In this document: one piece after another, positions 8,779-18,152 of the stretch | Layout of the letters: every line of letters starts with the position of its first letter | Position numbering within the stretch: the first letter of the stretch is position 1 | Assembly: GCF_003944765.1 (NCBI RefSeq) | Contig: NZ_RWIU01000007.1 | Location: forward strand, 62,001 to 126,000 | Length of the DNA stretch: 64,000 nt | Source of the DNA: Hymenobacter perfusus | GTDB lineage: Bacteria; Bacteroidota; Bacteroidia; Cytophagales; Hymenobacteraceae | Direction: 5' to 3' | Notes under the pieces: model-generated | Told to the model about the DNA's origin: nothing | The model's input: only the letters and a program-made list of their open reading frames with translations | The model's database searches: none | Program-made: the position numbers and the translations under genes

Positions 8779-10242
8779 ATGCTCCAGTTTTACCTCAATA
8801 ACCAGCTCATTCGCACAGACCAGCCGGCGGGTAGCACCTTGCTCGATTTCGTACGATACAACCAGCACCTGAAAGGCACCAAAATCGGCTGCCGCGAAGG
8901 GGACTGCGGGGCATGCACGGTACTGGTGGGCGAGCTGGACGCGGCCGGCGCAACGGTGCAGTACCAGGCCATGACCTCCTGCCTCACGCCCTTGGGCAAC
9001 GCCCACGGCAAGCACGTGGTTACGGTGGAGGGCATCAACGCGGCCCGGGGCACGCTCACGCCGGTGCAGCAGGCCATTGTGCAGGAAGGCGGCTCGCAGT
9101 GCGGCTTCTGCACCGTGGGCTTCGTAATGAGCCTGACCGGCCACGCCCTCAGCGAAAAACCCAGTACCCCCACCTCGGCCCTGGCCTCCATTGATGGCAA
9201 CATCTGCCGCTGCACCGGCTACAAGAGTCTGGAGCGCGCCGCCCAGCACCTCACCGAGCAACTCCGGCAGCGGCCCGCTGCCGCCGCTGTAAGCTGGCTG
9301 GCCGCCGAGGGTTTCGTGCCACACTATTTCGCCGATATGCCCGCCCGCCTCACCGCCCTGCACGAGGCCACCCGGGCGGCCACCACCGGCGGCTCCGAAG
9401 CCACCACGCCCGTCACGGCTCCGTCCCCGGTACTGGATGCCCCAGCCGCCGCGCGGGCCCACATCCTGGGTGGCGGCACCGATTTGCTGGTACAGCAACC
9501 AGAAAAGCTACGGGCCACAGATGTGGAGCTGGTATACGACCAACGCCACCTGCGCGGCATCCGGCGCGAGGGCAACACCATTGTGCTGGGCGCCGCCACC
9601 ACGGCCCAGCAACTGCTGGAATCAGAAGTATTGCTGGCGGTGCTGCCGCAGCTACCCCGGTACCTGAAGCTGGTCAGCAGCACGCCCATCCGCCAGATGG
9701 GCACCGTGGCCGGCAACTTCATCAACGCCTCCCCCATCGGCGACCTGACCATCCTGTTCCTAGCCCTTGGGGCTGAAATTGAGCTTACCACGGCCGCCGG
9801 CCAGCGCCGCACGCTGCCGCTGGCGGAGCTGTACCAGGGTTACAAACAGCTCACCAAAACCGCCGACGAGCAGGTAACCAAAATCCGGTTCGGGGCTCCG
9901 GCTTCTACCGACGCCTTCAACTTCGAGAAGGTATCCAAGCGTACCCATCTGGATATTGCCAGCGTGAACACCGCCGCCTGGCTGCGGCTGGGAAACGGCG
10001 TTATCCAGGAAGCCCGGCTGTCGGCCGGCGGCGTGGGACCCATTCCGCTGCTGCTGCGCCAGACGGCCGCCGGGCTGGTGGGCCGGTCGGTTTCGTTGGA
10101 AACCGTGCGCCACGCCCAGCAGCTGGCCCAGCAGGAAATCAGCCCCATCAGCGACGTACGCGGCACTGAGCACTACAAGCGCCTGCTGCTGCACCAGCTG
10201 CTGGAAGCGCATTTCGTGGAAACCGGCCTGCTGGCTGACTAG
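8779..10242 (+). CDS. xdhA: Xanthine dehydrogenase-type small subunit (2Fe-2S and FAD)
   Basis: The 487-residue electron-transfer subunit of a molybdenum hydroxylase, probably xanthine dehydrogenase: electrons pass from the Mo centre through two 2Fe-2S clusters to FAD and NAD+. Plant-type ferredoxin cluster ligands are C38, C43, C46 and C68; the second cluster uses C108, C111, C143 and C145 (CGFCTVG, CRCTGY). The FAD domain from about residue 225 has HILGGGTDLLV and the TPIRQMGTVAGN motif. The FeS and FAD parts are fused in one chain, as in bacterial XdhA. It is first in an operon with the Mo subunit and an XdhC-type chaperone. Purine specificity is inferred from overall likeness, so another hydroxylase substrate is possible. 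Confidence 0.9.
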   Translation: MLQFYLNNQLIRTDQPAGSTLLDFVRYNQHLKGTKIGCREGDCGACTVLVGELDAAGATVQYQAMTSCLTPLGNAHGKHVVTVEGINAARGTLTPVQQAIVQEGGSQCGFCTVGFVMSLTGHALSEKPSTPTSALASIDGNICRCTGYKSLERAAQHLTEQLRQRPAAAAVSWLAAEGFVPHYFADMPARLTALHEATRAATTGGSEATTPVTAPSPVLDAPAAARAHILGGGTDLLVQQPEKLRATDVELVYDQRHLRGIRREGNTIVLGAATTAQQLLESEVLLAVLPQLPRYLKLVSSTPIRQMGTVAGNFINASPIGDLTILFLALGAEIELTTAAGQRRTLPLAELYQGYKQLTKTADEQVTKIRFGAPASTDAFNFEKVSKRTHLDIASVNTAAWLRLGNGVIQEARLSAGGVGPIPLLLRQTAAGLVGRSVSLETVRHAQQLAQQEISPISDVRGTEHYKRLLLHQLLEAHFVETGLLAD

Positions 10243-10248
10243 AGAACT

Positions 10249-10321
10249 GTCATTCCGACGAAGGAGGAATCTGGGTGAATCGTTGAAAGGCTCACCCAGA
10301 TTCCTCCTTCGTCGGAATGAC
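10249..10321. repeat. Palindrome, GTCATTCCGA...AATCTGGGTGA family (copy 1)
   Basis: Two perfect 30-bp arms (10249-10278, 10292-10321) surround a 13-nt loop between xdhA and the Mo-subunit gene. Other copies are at 41112-41200 and, decayed, at 35777-35873. It would form a strong hairpin in the operon mRNA and might uncouple expression of the two subunits. Confidence 0.9.
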
Positions 10322-10357
10322 ACTCTTACCCTCCTACCCTCAAACCCTCCTACCCAA

Positions 10358-12682
10358 GTGAATCACCTCGACCCTATCCGCCACGTGCGCGGCGAATCTC
10401 AGTATCTGGATGACGTGCTGGTGCAGCAGGGCACACTATACGCGGCCGTGGTGGAGTCGCCGGTGGCGCACGGCAAGCTCCTGGGCATTGATGCGGCGAC
10501 GGCGCTGCTTTTGCCCGGCGTGGTGCGCATTATCACGGCCCAAGATATTCCCGGCGAAAACCAGATTGGCGGCATCGTGCCCGATGAGCCGCTGCTGGCC
10601 GAGGGCCACGTCCACTTCCGGGGGCAGCCAGTGGCCCTGGTGCTGGCCGATTCGGAACACGCGGCCCACGCGGCCCTGGCCCTGGTGCGCGTCTCGGTGG
10701 CACCTTTGCCCATCATCACCGACCCGCGCGTGGCCGCCGCCCAGAACGAGCTGATTGTGCCGCCCCGCACCTTCCGCATCGGCGACTCTGCCGAAGCCTG
10801 GGCCGGGTGCGCGCACGTATTTGAGGGCGTAGCCGAGTCGGGTGGGCAGGAGCATCTGTACATCGAAACCCAGGGTGCGTACGCCTTTTCTACCGAAATG
10901 GGCGGGGTACGCATCATTTCCTCCACCCAGGGCCCCACGGCCGTGCAGCGCCACACCGCCCACGTGCTGGGCATGGGTATGCACCAGATTGAAGTGGACG
11001 TGACGCGCTTGGGCGGCGGCTTCGGTGGTAAGGAGGACCAGGCCACCATCTGGGGCGCTCTGGCCGCGCTGGGGGCTTTCGTGACCCAGCGCCCGGTGAA
11101 GCTGGTGCTCGACCGCATGGCCGATATGCGCATGACCGGCAAGCGGCACCCCTACTCCTCTGACTTCAAAATCGGGTTGGATGCCGACCTGAAGATTGTG
11201 GCATACGAGGCAACGTTCTACCAGAACGCCGGGGCCGCTGCCGACTTGTCGCCGGCCGTACTGGAGCGCACCCTGTTCCACAGCACCAACACGTACTTCA
11301 TTCCGAACGTGACGGCCACGGCGTACAGTTGCCGCACCAATCTGCCGCCCAACACCGCCTTCCGGGGCTTTGGCGGGCCGCAGGGCATGTTTGTTATCGA
11401 GTCGGCCATTGCCTGCGCGGCGGAGCGGCTGGGCGTGCTCGCCACCGATATTCAGCGCCGCAACCTGCTGCGCGAAGGGAACCTGTTCCCGTACCGCCAG
11501 CCCACCGAGGGCTGCCACGCCGAGCAGGCCTGGGATACGGCCGCCGAGCTGTTTGACCTACCCGGCCGGCGGCGCGAGGTGGCGGAGTTCAACCGCGCCC
11601 ACCGCTGGGAGAAGAAGGGCCTGGCCGTAATGCCCATCTGCTTCGGCATTTCCTTCACCAAAACCGCCATGAACCAGGCCCGGGCGCTGGTCCACATCTA
11701 CACCGATGGCTCGGTGGGCGTGAGCACCGGGGCCGTGGAGATGGGCCAGGGCGTGAACACCAAAATTGCTCAGGTAGCGGCCCAGACGCTGGGTATTGCC
11801 GTGCACCGCGTAAAGGTGGAAAGCACCAACACCACCCGCGTAGCCAATACCTCCCCCTCAGCCGCCTCCGCCACCGCCGACCTCAACGGCAAAGCCACCG
11901 AGCTGGCCTGCCGGGCCCTGCGGGAGCGGCTGCTGCAGTTGGCTTCTACGGAGCTGAGCCTGGATTACGAGGGCCTGCACATCGAGAATGAGCAGGTGCT
12001 GGCCGCCGGCAAGCCTGCCGATACCACCTGGGAGAAGCTCGTTTCGGCGGCCTACTGGCAGCGCATCAGCCTCACGGAAAACGCCCACTACGCCACGCCC
12101 GACCTGCATTTCGACGCTACCACCAACCAGGGCTACCCCTTCGCTTACCACGTGTACGGCACGGCCCTGACCACCGTGCGCGTGGATTGCCGCCGGGGCA
12201 CCTATGAAGTAGAAGCCGTGCAGATTGCCCACGACTTCGGCCAAAGCATGAGCCCGGCCATCGACCGGGGGCAGATTGAGGGCGGCCTGGTGCAGGGCAT
12301 CGGCTGGATGACGCTGGAGGAGCTGGTGTTCAACGACGAGGGCCGGTTGCTCAGCAACTCCCTCAACTCCTACAAGATTCCGGACCTGTATTCGGCTCCC
12401 AAGGTGCTGGATGTGCACTTTCTGGATACACCGGGCCACCCGCGCGCCGTGTTCCGCTCCAAAGCCGTGGGCGAGCCGCCGCTGATGTACGGCATCGGGG
12501 CCTACTTTGCTTTGCGCGACGCAGTGCGGGCATTTAACCCGCAGGCCGCTATTTCTTTCTCCGCTCCTATGACGCCGGAAAAGGTTCTCGTAAATTTGCA
12601 CCCCCATTTTACGACCACCCCCTCCGACGCTTGGAACTCACCCACTCCCTTAACCTCCGTAACCACCTCCGCGGATTCCTGA
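10358..12682 (+). CDS. xdhB: Xanthine dehydrogenase-type molybdopterin-binding large subunit
   Basis: The 774-residue catalytic subunit of a molybdenum hydroxylase. Recognisable family motifs are the N-terminal ESQYLDD, the glycine loop GGGFGGKED, AFRGFGGPQGMF around the substrate pocket, GAVEMGQGVNTK, and KAVGEPPLM, whose Glu corresponds to the catalytic glutamate of xanthine dehydrogenases. I use GTG 10358 (VNHLDPIRHVRGES); the longer frame from ATG 10283 begins inside the upstream palindrome and is unlikely. The last 52 bp overlap the next gene. It acts with the upstream FeS/FAD subunit and needs Mo-cofactor insertion, probably by the XdhC-like protein encoded two genes downstream. Confidence 0.9.
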   Translation: MNHLDPIRHVRGESQYLDDVLVQQGTLYAAVVESPVAHGKLLGIDAATALLLPGVVRIITAQDIPGENQIGGIVPDEPLLAEGHVHFRGQPVALVLADSEHAAHAALALVRVSVAPLPIITDPRVAAAQNELIVPPRTFRIGDSAEAWAGCAHVFEGVAESGGQEHLYIETQGAYAFSTEMGGVRIISSTQGPTAVQRHTAHVLGMGMHQIEVDVTRLGGGFGGKEDQATIWGALAALGAFVTQRPVKLVLDRMADMRMTGKRHPYSSDFKIGLDADLKIVAYEATFYQNAGAAADLSPAVLERTLFHSTNTYFIPNVTATAYSCRTNLPPNTAFRGFGGPQGMFVIESAIACAAERLGVLATDIQRRNLLREGNLFPYRQPTEGCHAEQAWDTAAELFDLPGRRREVAEFNRAHRWEKKGLAVMPICFGISFTKTAMNQARALVHIYTDGSVGVSTGAVEMGQGVNTKIAQVAAQTLGIAVHRVKVESTNTTRVANTSPSAASATADLNGKATELACRALRERLLQLASTELSLDYEGLHIENEQVLAAGKPADTTWEKLVSAAYWQRISLTENAHYATPDLHFDATTNQGYPFAYHVYGTALTTVRVDCRRGTYEVEAVQIAHDFGQSMSPAIDRGQIEGGLVQGIGWMTLEELVFNDEGRLLSNSLNSYKIPDLYSAPKVLDVHFLDTPGHPRAVFRSKAVGEPPLMYGIGAYFALRDAVRAFNPQAAISFSAPMTPEKVLVNLHPHFTTTPSDAWNSPTPLTSVTTSADS

Positions 12683-13128
12683 TTTACGCCGCCGGCGACA
12701 CGCTGGCAGCCCTTTTACTGCACCAGTTTTCCTGGACGCGCCTGCTGGGCATGGCTCTGGTGGGCGGCGTGCTCTATTCCTTGGAAGTTCCCGCCTTTTT
12801 CCGCTGGATTGACCAGCAGGTACCCGAGCGCCGCAACGGCGGCCTGGGCCGGCAGTGGCTCCGGGCGGCCCTTTCGCAGGTGTACTTCAACCCACTCTGG
12901 ATTGTGCGCCACTACATATTTCTGCGGCTATTCAGCGGCCAGGCCGAGCAGATTTCCTGGGCGCTGCTGCCGCTGGCAGGCCGCTCGTTTCTGGTGAATG
13001 TTCCGGTGGCCCTGGCTGTGAACTATTACATCCAGAACAAAGTAACTTCCGACTGGCGCTTCGTGGCCAGCGCGCTGTTCTCGGGCATTATGGCGGTGTA
13101 CTACGCGCTTAGTGCTACGTGGCTGTAA
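12631..13128 (+). CDS. Small integral membrane protein, Mpv17-like
   Basis: A 165-residue protein with about four hydrophobic segments. The arrangement GDTLAALLL, a GxxYSLEVPAFFRWID turn, then VNVPVALAVNYYIQ and a final membrane helix faintly resembles Mpv17/PMP22-family proteins, but the match is weak. The frame opens at TTG 12631, 52 bp inside the end of the Mo-subunit gene; no other plausible start precedes the first membrane segment, which suggests translational coupling. Its place in the xdh operon points to membrane work alongside purine oxidation or cofactor handling, which is speculation. Confidence 0.6.
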   Translation: MELTHSLNLRNHLRGFLIYAAGDTLAALLLHQFSWTRLLGMALVGGVLYSLEVPAFFRWIDQQVPERRNGGLGRQWLRAALSQVYFNPLWIVRHYIFLRLFSGQAEQISWALLPLAGRSFLVNVPVALAVNYYIQNKVTSDWRFVASALFSGIMAVYYALSATWL

Positions 13129-13191
13129 TCCTCGCCCGGGCACTTGAAAAAAGGATAGTATATACAGGAAAAATATATAAAATTCAATATA

Positions 13192-14223
13192 TTGCCTAAA
13201 CAAGTACTACCCTCTACTTCTCCCAGTTATCCTTCCGTGGATATCCTGAACGCCACACCACCGGCTCCGCGCGATATGCTGGTGTGGCAACACGCGGCAG
13301 CCAATCTGCGCGCCGGTATTCCGGTGGCGTTGCTGTGTGTGCTGGCCAGTGAGGGAAGCAGCCCCGGCCGGCAGGGCTTCAAAATGAGCGTGACGGCCAA
13401 CAGCCTGGCGGGTTCCATTGGGGGTGGTATTATGGAACACAAGTTTGTGGAAGTAGCCCGCGCCCTGCTGCGCGACGCTACTTCCACGCCCGTATTACGC
13501 CAGCAGATTCACCGCAAGGATGCTCCGGCTGACCGCTCCGGCATGATCTGCTCGGGCGAGCAGTGGGTGCTGGTGCAGCCATTGCGGGTCACCGACCTGC
13601 CGGTCATCGTTGCCATCAAGCAGCTGCTGCGGGAGCATAGCAGCGGCCAGCTGCAGTTATCGGCCTCCGAGGGGCTGCGGCTGCAACAGGACCAAAACGC
13701 TGCCGCCCCTCGCTATGCCTGGCAGCCCGGAACTGACTGGGCGTACTCGGAACGGCTGGGTTTCCGGGACCACGCCACCATTGTGGGGGCCGGGCACGTG
13801 GCCCTTGCCCTTTCCCGGGTGTTGGCTTCGCTGGAATTTGAGCTGACAGTGCTGGATGACCGGCCCGGCCTGAATACGCACTTGCTCAACCCGTTTGCCC
13901 ACCACAAGCGTACGGTCAGCTACGAGGCCCTGCCGCAGGAAATTCCCACCGGCCCCCATCAGTATATTATTCTCATGACGTTTGGCTACCGCTCCGATTT
14001 AGTGGCCCTGCGCGCCTTACTGCGCCATCCGGTACGCTACCTGGGCGTGATGGGCAGTGCCGCCAAGATTGCCGAGCTGCTGGTTACACTACGCGCCGAG
14101 GGCGTTTCCGAGGAGCTGCTGGGCCGCGTACACGCTCCCATCGGGCTGCCCATCAACAGCCGCACGCCCGAGGAAATTGCCATCAGTATTGCCGCCGAGC
14201 TGATTCGGGAGCGGAACGCATAG
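13192..14223 (+). CDS. xdhC: XdhC/CoxI family molybdenum-cofactor chaperone
   Basis: A protein of up to 343 residues that should bind Moco, help its sulfuration and insert it into the dehydrogenase. The N-terminal XdhC domain has VLASEGSSPGRQGFKM and SIGGGIMEHKFVE; the C-terminal Rossmann part has IVGAGHVALALSR, DDRPG and the conserved LGVMGSAAK ... HAPIGLPI block. The frame starts at TTG 13192 directly after an AT-rich stretch (13145-13190). ATG 13276 is an alternative giving 315 residues and keeping the whole domain, so the start is uncertain. It is codirectional with xdhA/xdhB, 63 bp after the membrane gene, and its stop is 5 bp from the convergent lipoprotein. Confidence 0.87.
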   Translation: MPKQVLPSTSPSYPSVDILNATPPAPRDMLVWQHAAANLRAGIPVALLCVLASEGSSPGRQGFKMSVTANSLAGSIGGGIMEHKFVEVARALLRDATSTPVLRQQIHRKDAPADRSGMICSGEQWVLVQPLRVTDLPVIVAIKQLLREHSSGQLQLSASEGLRLQQDQNAAAPRYAWQPGTDWAYSERLGFRDHATIVGAGHVALALSRVLASLEFELTVLDDRPGLNTHLLNPFAHHKRTVSYEALPQEIPTGPHQYIILMTFGYRSDLVALRALLRHPVRYLGVMGSAAKIAELLVTLRAEGVSEELLGRVHAPIGLPINSRTPEEIAISIAAELIRERNA

Positions 14224-14228
14224 CCACG

Positions 14229-14840
14229 TTACTCGTCAGTTTCGTTGGCGGTGTTCTGGCCGCTGAGGTAACCTTCGGTAAAGACGTGGTACTGGTCGAA
14301 AATGGAGCGCACGGAACGGCGCAGCACAATTTCGCCCTGCGGCCCCGGCGGTACCGATACGCCCGAGGCGTAGCCGTTCCACACGGCCCGGTTGGTTTTG
14401 TTATCAATGAGCGTGACCAGCAGCGTGCCTTCGGCCAGAATCAGCCGGACCGGCTGGTAGCCTTTGCGGTCTTGGTTGGGCGTTTCCTCATCCTCGCTGT
14501 AGCCCGTTTTCACCCACTTGCTGAAATCGTCCTGGGCGTAACCCCGAAAGCGCATGTCGCCCTCAAACAGCCGGAAATTCACCAGTAGATCGGGGCGGCG
14601 GCGGATGGCAGCGGAGCGGTAGCCCTGAATTTTGAGCCGACTCCGGATGGCATCCCGCACGGCCTTGCCCAGCCGACTGGTGTCGGAGTTGATTCCGTCG
14701 CCGCTGATGAACTCGTACGTCCGGTACCGCCGGAACTGCCCGGCGTAGCTATAATCAGATTCTACGCGGGCCTCGCGGGACATGAGGCAACCGGAAAGCA
14801 ACAGGCCGCTGCCGGCCAGCAGAGTAACATACCATTTCAT
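14229..14840 (-). CDS. DUF4136-like lipoprotein
   Basis: A 203-residue putative lipoprotein. The N-terminus MKWYVTLLAGSGLLLSGC has a clear lipobox (LLSGC). The body follows the DUF4136 pattern: a DYSYAGQFRRYRTYEF opening, KAVRDAIRSRLKIQGYR, RPDLLVNFRLFE, then LAEGTLLVTLIDNKTNRAVWNGYASG and a C-terminal SVRSIFDQY. Function of the family is unknown. ATG 14840 is selected because it starts the signal peptide. A TAGTTTCG promoter-like site is at 14880-14887 on the minus strand, about 40 nt upstream. Confidence 0.8.
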   Translation of the reverse strand: MKWYVTLLAGSGLLLSGCLMSREARVESDYSYAGQFRRYRTYEFISGDGINSDTSRLGKAVRDAIRSRLKIQGYRSAAIRRRPDLLVNFRLFEGDMRFRGYAQDDFSKWVKTGYSEDEETPNQDRKGYQPVRLILAEGTLLVTLIDNKTNRAVWNGYASGVSVPPGPQGEIVLRRSVRSIFDQYHVFTEGYLSGQNTANETDE

Positions 14841-14879
14841 AGGCGCTGGGGAAGTAAGAAGGTCGTACTCACTAAAATA

Positions 14880-14887
14880 CGAAACTA
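14880..14887 (-). promoter_or_regulatory. Promoter-like -7 element TAGTTTCG
   Basis: Minus-strand match to TAnnTT(T/C)G, about 40 nt upstream of the DUF4136-like lipoprotein. Confidence 0.4.
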
Positions 14888-14978
14888 CCGGCGCTATTCG
14901 ATTGGGTTGCGACTTAAATAATTCGTACAAGATTTGCCCTGTTGAGCTAGAGATTGAGCGGCGGCTCACAGGCCCGGT

Positions 14979-15443
14979 TCAGGTAGCTGGCGGCAGCTCT
15001 TTTTCCAGCACGATAGTCAGCCCGTGGGCACCCTGCAAAGTCCCGATAATATCGAAGCCGTGCCGCAGATTCAGCAGCAGCATGGCGCGCCAGCGGTTGT
15101 AGGTGTGGGTGCGCACGGCGCGGTAGTCCTGCGCCTGGCACCACGCGTGCTGCCGGCGCATCAGCTCGGCGGCAATGCCTTGGTTCCGAAAATCGGGATG
15201 CACGCCGCCCAGCCAGCTGTAGTAGTGGCCCGGCTTCCGCTCGTAGCCCAGCTTGCAGCCAATGAGCCGTTCACCCTCGTACGCCAGCCACACCTGCACC
15301 GGGCCGCGCGCCTGCTGGTAGCAGAGGTCGGCTTCCAGCCCGGCAGCCGGGGTTTCCAGGGCGACCGATAGTATGTCAATAACTGACCCGTATTGGGCAG
15401 ACGCCGACACTACATCAGGTAGCAGGTGAAACGTGAGATTCAT
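14979..15443 (-). CDS. GNAT family N-acetyltransferase
   Basis: A 154-residue cytosolic acyltransferase. The acetyl-CoA-binding motif A is seen as GGVHPDFRNQGIAAELM (residues about 79-95), preceded by the LIGCKLGYE strand and followed by RTHTYNRWRAMLLLNLRHGFDIIG, the usual motif B. The acceptor substrate is unknown. It is a short single gene between two lipoprotein genes on the same strand, with only 32 bp to the next one upstream. Confidence 0.85.
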   Translation of the reverse strand: MNLTFHLLPDVVSASAQYGSVIDILSVALETPAAGLEADLCYQQARGPVQVWLAYEGERLIGCKLGYERKPGHYYSWLGGVHPDFRNQGIAAELMRRQHAWCQAQDYRAVRTHTYNRWRAMLLLNLRHGFDIIGTLQGAHGLTIVLEKELPPAT

Positions 15444-15475
15444 GCGTTTTTCGGAGCATTCAATAACTTACCTTC

Positions 15476-16078
15476 TTACTGCGTGAGCATCAACGGAACC
15501 GTTTCGGCGGTGTACGTTTCACCGTTGCTGAGCTGATACACCACGGTAAACTGCTGGGGGCCAGTATTGGCGGCAGCCGGAGTAGCCAGCCGCAGCTCCA
15601 GCAGCAGCGCGGGTTGTTGTGCGCGTCGCTGCACATAGTCGCTGAGCAGCCCGTCGGCCACCGGATTGCCCACTATTTCATACACGTTCAGCAGATCATT
15701 AAGCGAGCTGCCAGCCGGGTGCCGGGCGTCGAGCGCACTGCTGCTGGTAACGGTAATGGCCGTGACCAGCTCCGTGAACTTCGGCTCGACCGGGGAGCAG
15801 GCGTAGGCCGCACCCCACCCCGCCCGGTGCTCATGAGCTGCCACCATACGGGTAGCAAGGGCAAAGCGCAAGGCAAACTCGCTGCGGGAAACCGGCCCGG
15901 CCGCCGCCAGCACCGTGGCTGAGCTCCCGGCATTGGCAATGGCCGTGACGGTAGTACCGGTAATATCGTAGTTGCCTACTTTGGGCGTGGGGTTGCAGCC
16001 GCAGGAATCGGCACACAACAGGTCACCGCAGGCGGGCAGGCCCAGCACCAGCGAAGTAAAAAGCAGAAGTCGTTTCAT
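15476..16078 (-). CDS. Hypothetical lipoprotein
   Basis: 200 residues. The signal peptide MKRLLLFTSLVLGLPAC ends in a lipobox (LPAC, Cys at residue 17) followed by a Cys-rich segment (CADSCGC) that might bind metal or form disulfides. The rest (ITVTSSSALDARHPAGSSLNDLLN, TVVYQLSNGETYTAETVPLML) looks like a small beta-rich domain with an extended C-terminal strand. No family recognised. Confidence 0.65.
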   Translation of the reverse strand: MKRLLLFTSLVLGLPACGDLLCADSCGCNPTPKVGNYDITGTTVTAIANAGSSATVLAAAGPVSRSEFALRFALATRMVAAHEHRAGWGAAYACSPVEPKFTELVTAITVTSSSALDARHPAGSSLNDLLNVYEIVGNPVADGLLSDYVQRRAQQPALLLELRLATPAAANTGPQQFTVVYQLSNGETYTAETVPLMLTQ

Positions 16079-16158
16079 AGCCGTAAGTGTTTGCGTGCGG
16101 GTTCTTCTTCCAGAGAAGCGCCACGGGCTCCTGGTTGCACACCGGCTATGTTATCTTT

Positions 16159-18042
16159 CTACTGATACCCGGCAGCCTGCAGCCGGAACAGCTCGGCGTA
16201 GCGGCCACTGCGGGCCAGCAGCTGCTCGTGGCTTCCGATTTCCTGGAACTGCCCGTTCTCGATGACCAGAATCCGGTCGGCCATGCGCACGGTGCTGAAG
16301 CGGTGGCTAATGAGCACGGCGGTTTTTCCCCGGGTCAGTTCCTTGAAGCGCTGGAATACCTCGTACTCGGCGCGGGCATCAAGGGCGGCGGTAGGCTCGT
16401 CGAGAATCAGCAGCTGGGCGTCGCGCATGTAGGCCCGGCCCAGGGCAATCTTCTGCCACTCGCCCCCGCTCAGGTCCACCCCCCCGTTGAAGCGGCGGCC
16501 AATCATCTGCTCATAGCCCTGGGGTAGCTTGGCAATAACCGAATCGGCGAGGCTTTGCTGGGCCGCCTGCTCGATGCGGGGCTGGTTGTCCTTTTCCTCG
16601 ATGCGGCCCACGGCCAGGTTCTGGCCGGCCGGCAGCTGGAAGCGCACGAAATCCTGGAAAATCACCCCAATTTCCTGGCGTAGTTCCTGGGGGTCGTACT
16701 CGCGCAGGTCGTGGCCATCGAGCAGAATACGGCCCTCGGTGGGGTCGTAGAGACGGGAGAGCAGCTTGACGAGGGTGGTTTTGCCAGCCCCATTTTCGCC
16801 CACCAGGGCCAGCTTTTCGCCGGCCTGCAGCTCGAAGCTGAGGTTGCGCAAAGCCCATTTCTCGGCGTTGCGGTACTTGAAGCCTACGCCCTCAAAGGTG
16901 AAGCCCTGTTTGATTGGTCGGGGGAAAGGAATGGGCCGCTCTCCCGTGAGCTCCTGACGTACGATGCGGGGCTGCAGGTGGAAGAAGTCGAAAAAGTCCT
17001 GCAAATACAGGGCACCCTCGGCCACCGCGCTGAAGCGGCTCAGAATGCCTTCCAGCAGCCCCCGCATGCGGGCAAAAGAACCGGCCAGAAACGTGAGCTG
17101 CCCAATGCTGACCTGCCCGCGCACCGTCTGGCTGAGGATGTACACGTAGGCCGCGTAATAGCCCGCCGCCCCCACTGCCGCGAAGAACGTTCCCCACCCG
17201 GCCCGCTTGATTACCAGGCTTTTGTTCTGCTGGTAAAACTCGTCCGACAAAGTGCGAAACCGGTCGATGAGAAACCCCGAGAGGCCGAAGATCTTGACTT
17301 CCTTAGCCGTTTCGTCGGAGGCACCGGTCTGGCGCAGATAATCCAACTCGCGCCGCTCGGGCGTCCAGCCGTGGACCAGCGAGTAGCTGCGTTCATTGAA
17401 GTGCGACTCGCCCAGAAACGCCGGCACCACGGCCACCAGCAACAGCAGCAGCAGCCAGGGGTTGAAGGCCACCAGCCCCACGGCCAGAAACCCCATCGTA
17501 ATGAAATCCTGGGCCTGGCTGAGTACCTGCGACATGAGCACGGTGCGGGAAAGTGTCTGGCGACGCGCCCGCTCCAGCTTGTCGTAAAACGCGCTGTCCT
17601 CGAACTGGTCGAGGTCCAGCTCGGCCGCGTGCTGCATCAGCCGGATGGACGTCTGGTTGGCAAACAGGTCGCCGAGCAGCGAATCAAGCAGAGCCACGCC
17701 CCGGCCCAGCGCATCCGAGAGCACCGCCAGCCCGAACTCTAGGGCCACCAGCGTGAGCACCGGGGCCAGCACCCGCTCCGGGGCCGGCTGCCGGCTGAGC
17801 TGCACCACCGCGTCGAGAATCAATTGGGCTACGTAGAGCATAGCCACCGGCAGAGCCGCCCGCAGCAGGCGCAGCGCCACGTTGCCCAGCGTCAGCCCCG
17901 GGCTGGTCTGCCACACCAGGCGCAGAAACTCCGGCAGATTTTTGAGTGCCGAAAACCGCTCCTTTACCGAAAGGCTGGGTTTGCCGTCGGGCCGGGGCTT
18001 TTTGGCGGAAATAGTGGAGAAAAACGAATCAGAACGAGCCAT
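16159..18042 (-). CDS. ABC transporter, fused permease and ATPase (exporter type)
   Basis: A 627-residue half-transporter, expected to act as a homodimer in the inner membrane. The N-terminal half has about six membrane helices with intracellular loops (ERARRQTL, ETAKEVKIFGL). The C-terminal ATPase has Walker A GENGAGKTT, Q-loop FQDF, signature LSGGEWQK, Walker B LLILDEPTAALD and H-loop ISHRFST. The signature has GEW in place of the commoner GQR/GQQ. Substrate is unknown; this architecture covers lipid, peptide and drug exporters. I use ATG 18042 (MARSDSFF), since the frame before it adds only seven residues. It stands alone on its strand, divergent from the thioredoxin-like gene. Confidence 0.9.
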   Translation of the reverse strand: MARSDSFFSTISAKKPRPDGKPSLSVKERFSALKNLPEFLRLVWQTSPGLTLGNVALRLLRAALPVAMLYVAQLILDAVVQLSRQPAPERVLAPVLTLVALEFGLAVLSDALGRGVALLDSLLGDLFANQTSIRLMQHAAELDLDQFEDSAFYDKLERARRQTLSRTVLMSQVLSQAQDFITMGFLAVGLVAFNPWLLLLLLVAVVPAFLGESHFNERSYSLVHGWTPERRELDYLRQTGASDETAKEVKIFGLSGFLIDRFRTLSDEFYQQNKSLVIKRAGWGTFFAAVGAAGYYAAYVYILSQTVRGQVSIGQLTFLAGSFARMRGLLEGILSRFSAVAEGALYLQDFFDFFHLQPRIVRQELTGERPIPFPRPIKQGFTFEGVGFKYRNAEKWALRNLSFELQAGEKLALVGENGAGKTTLVKLLSRLYDPTEGRILLDGHDLREYDPQELRQEIGVIFQDFVRFQLPAGQNLAVGRIEEKDNQPRIEQAAQQSLADSVIAKLPQGYEQMIGRRFNGGVDLSGGEWQKIALGRAYMRDAQLLILDEPTAALDARAEYEVFQRFKELTRGKTAVLISHRFSTVRMADRILVIENGQFQEIGSHEQLLARSGRYAELFRLQAAGYQ

Positions 18043-18152
18043 ACGGGCAGCTATACGGCACACTTCGGGCCGGAGTGCGGGGACGGCCGTTTTGGCAGGC
18101 GGGCGGATGTAGTATCTTCCGGCAAATTATTACACCCAATAGATACTAAACT

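Noticed and set aside
10283-10357. Extended N-terminus for the Mo-subunit gene starting at ATG 10283
   Set aside because: The extension lies in the right half of an intergenic palindrome, and the family starts near the GTG at 10358.
16711-17742. 343-residue plus-strand frame opposite the ABC transporter
   Set aside because: Antisense shadow; no recognisable domain, and the ABC gene has all ATPase motifs.
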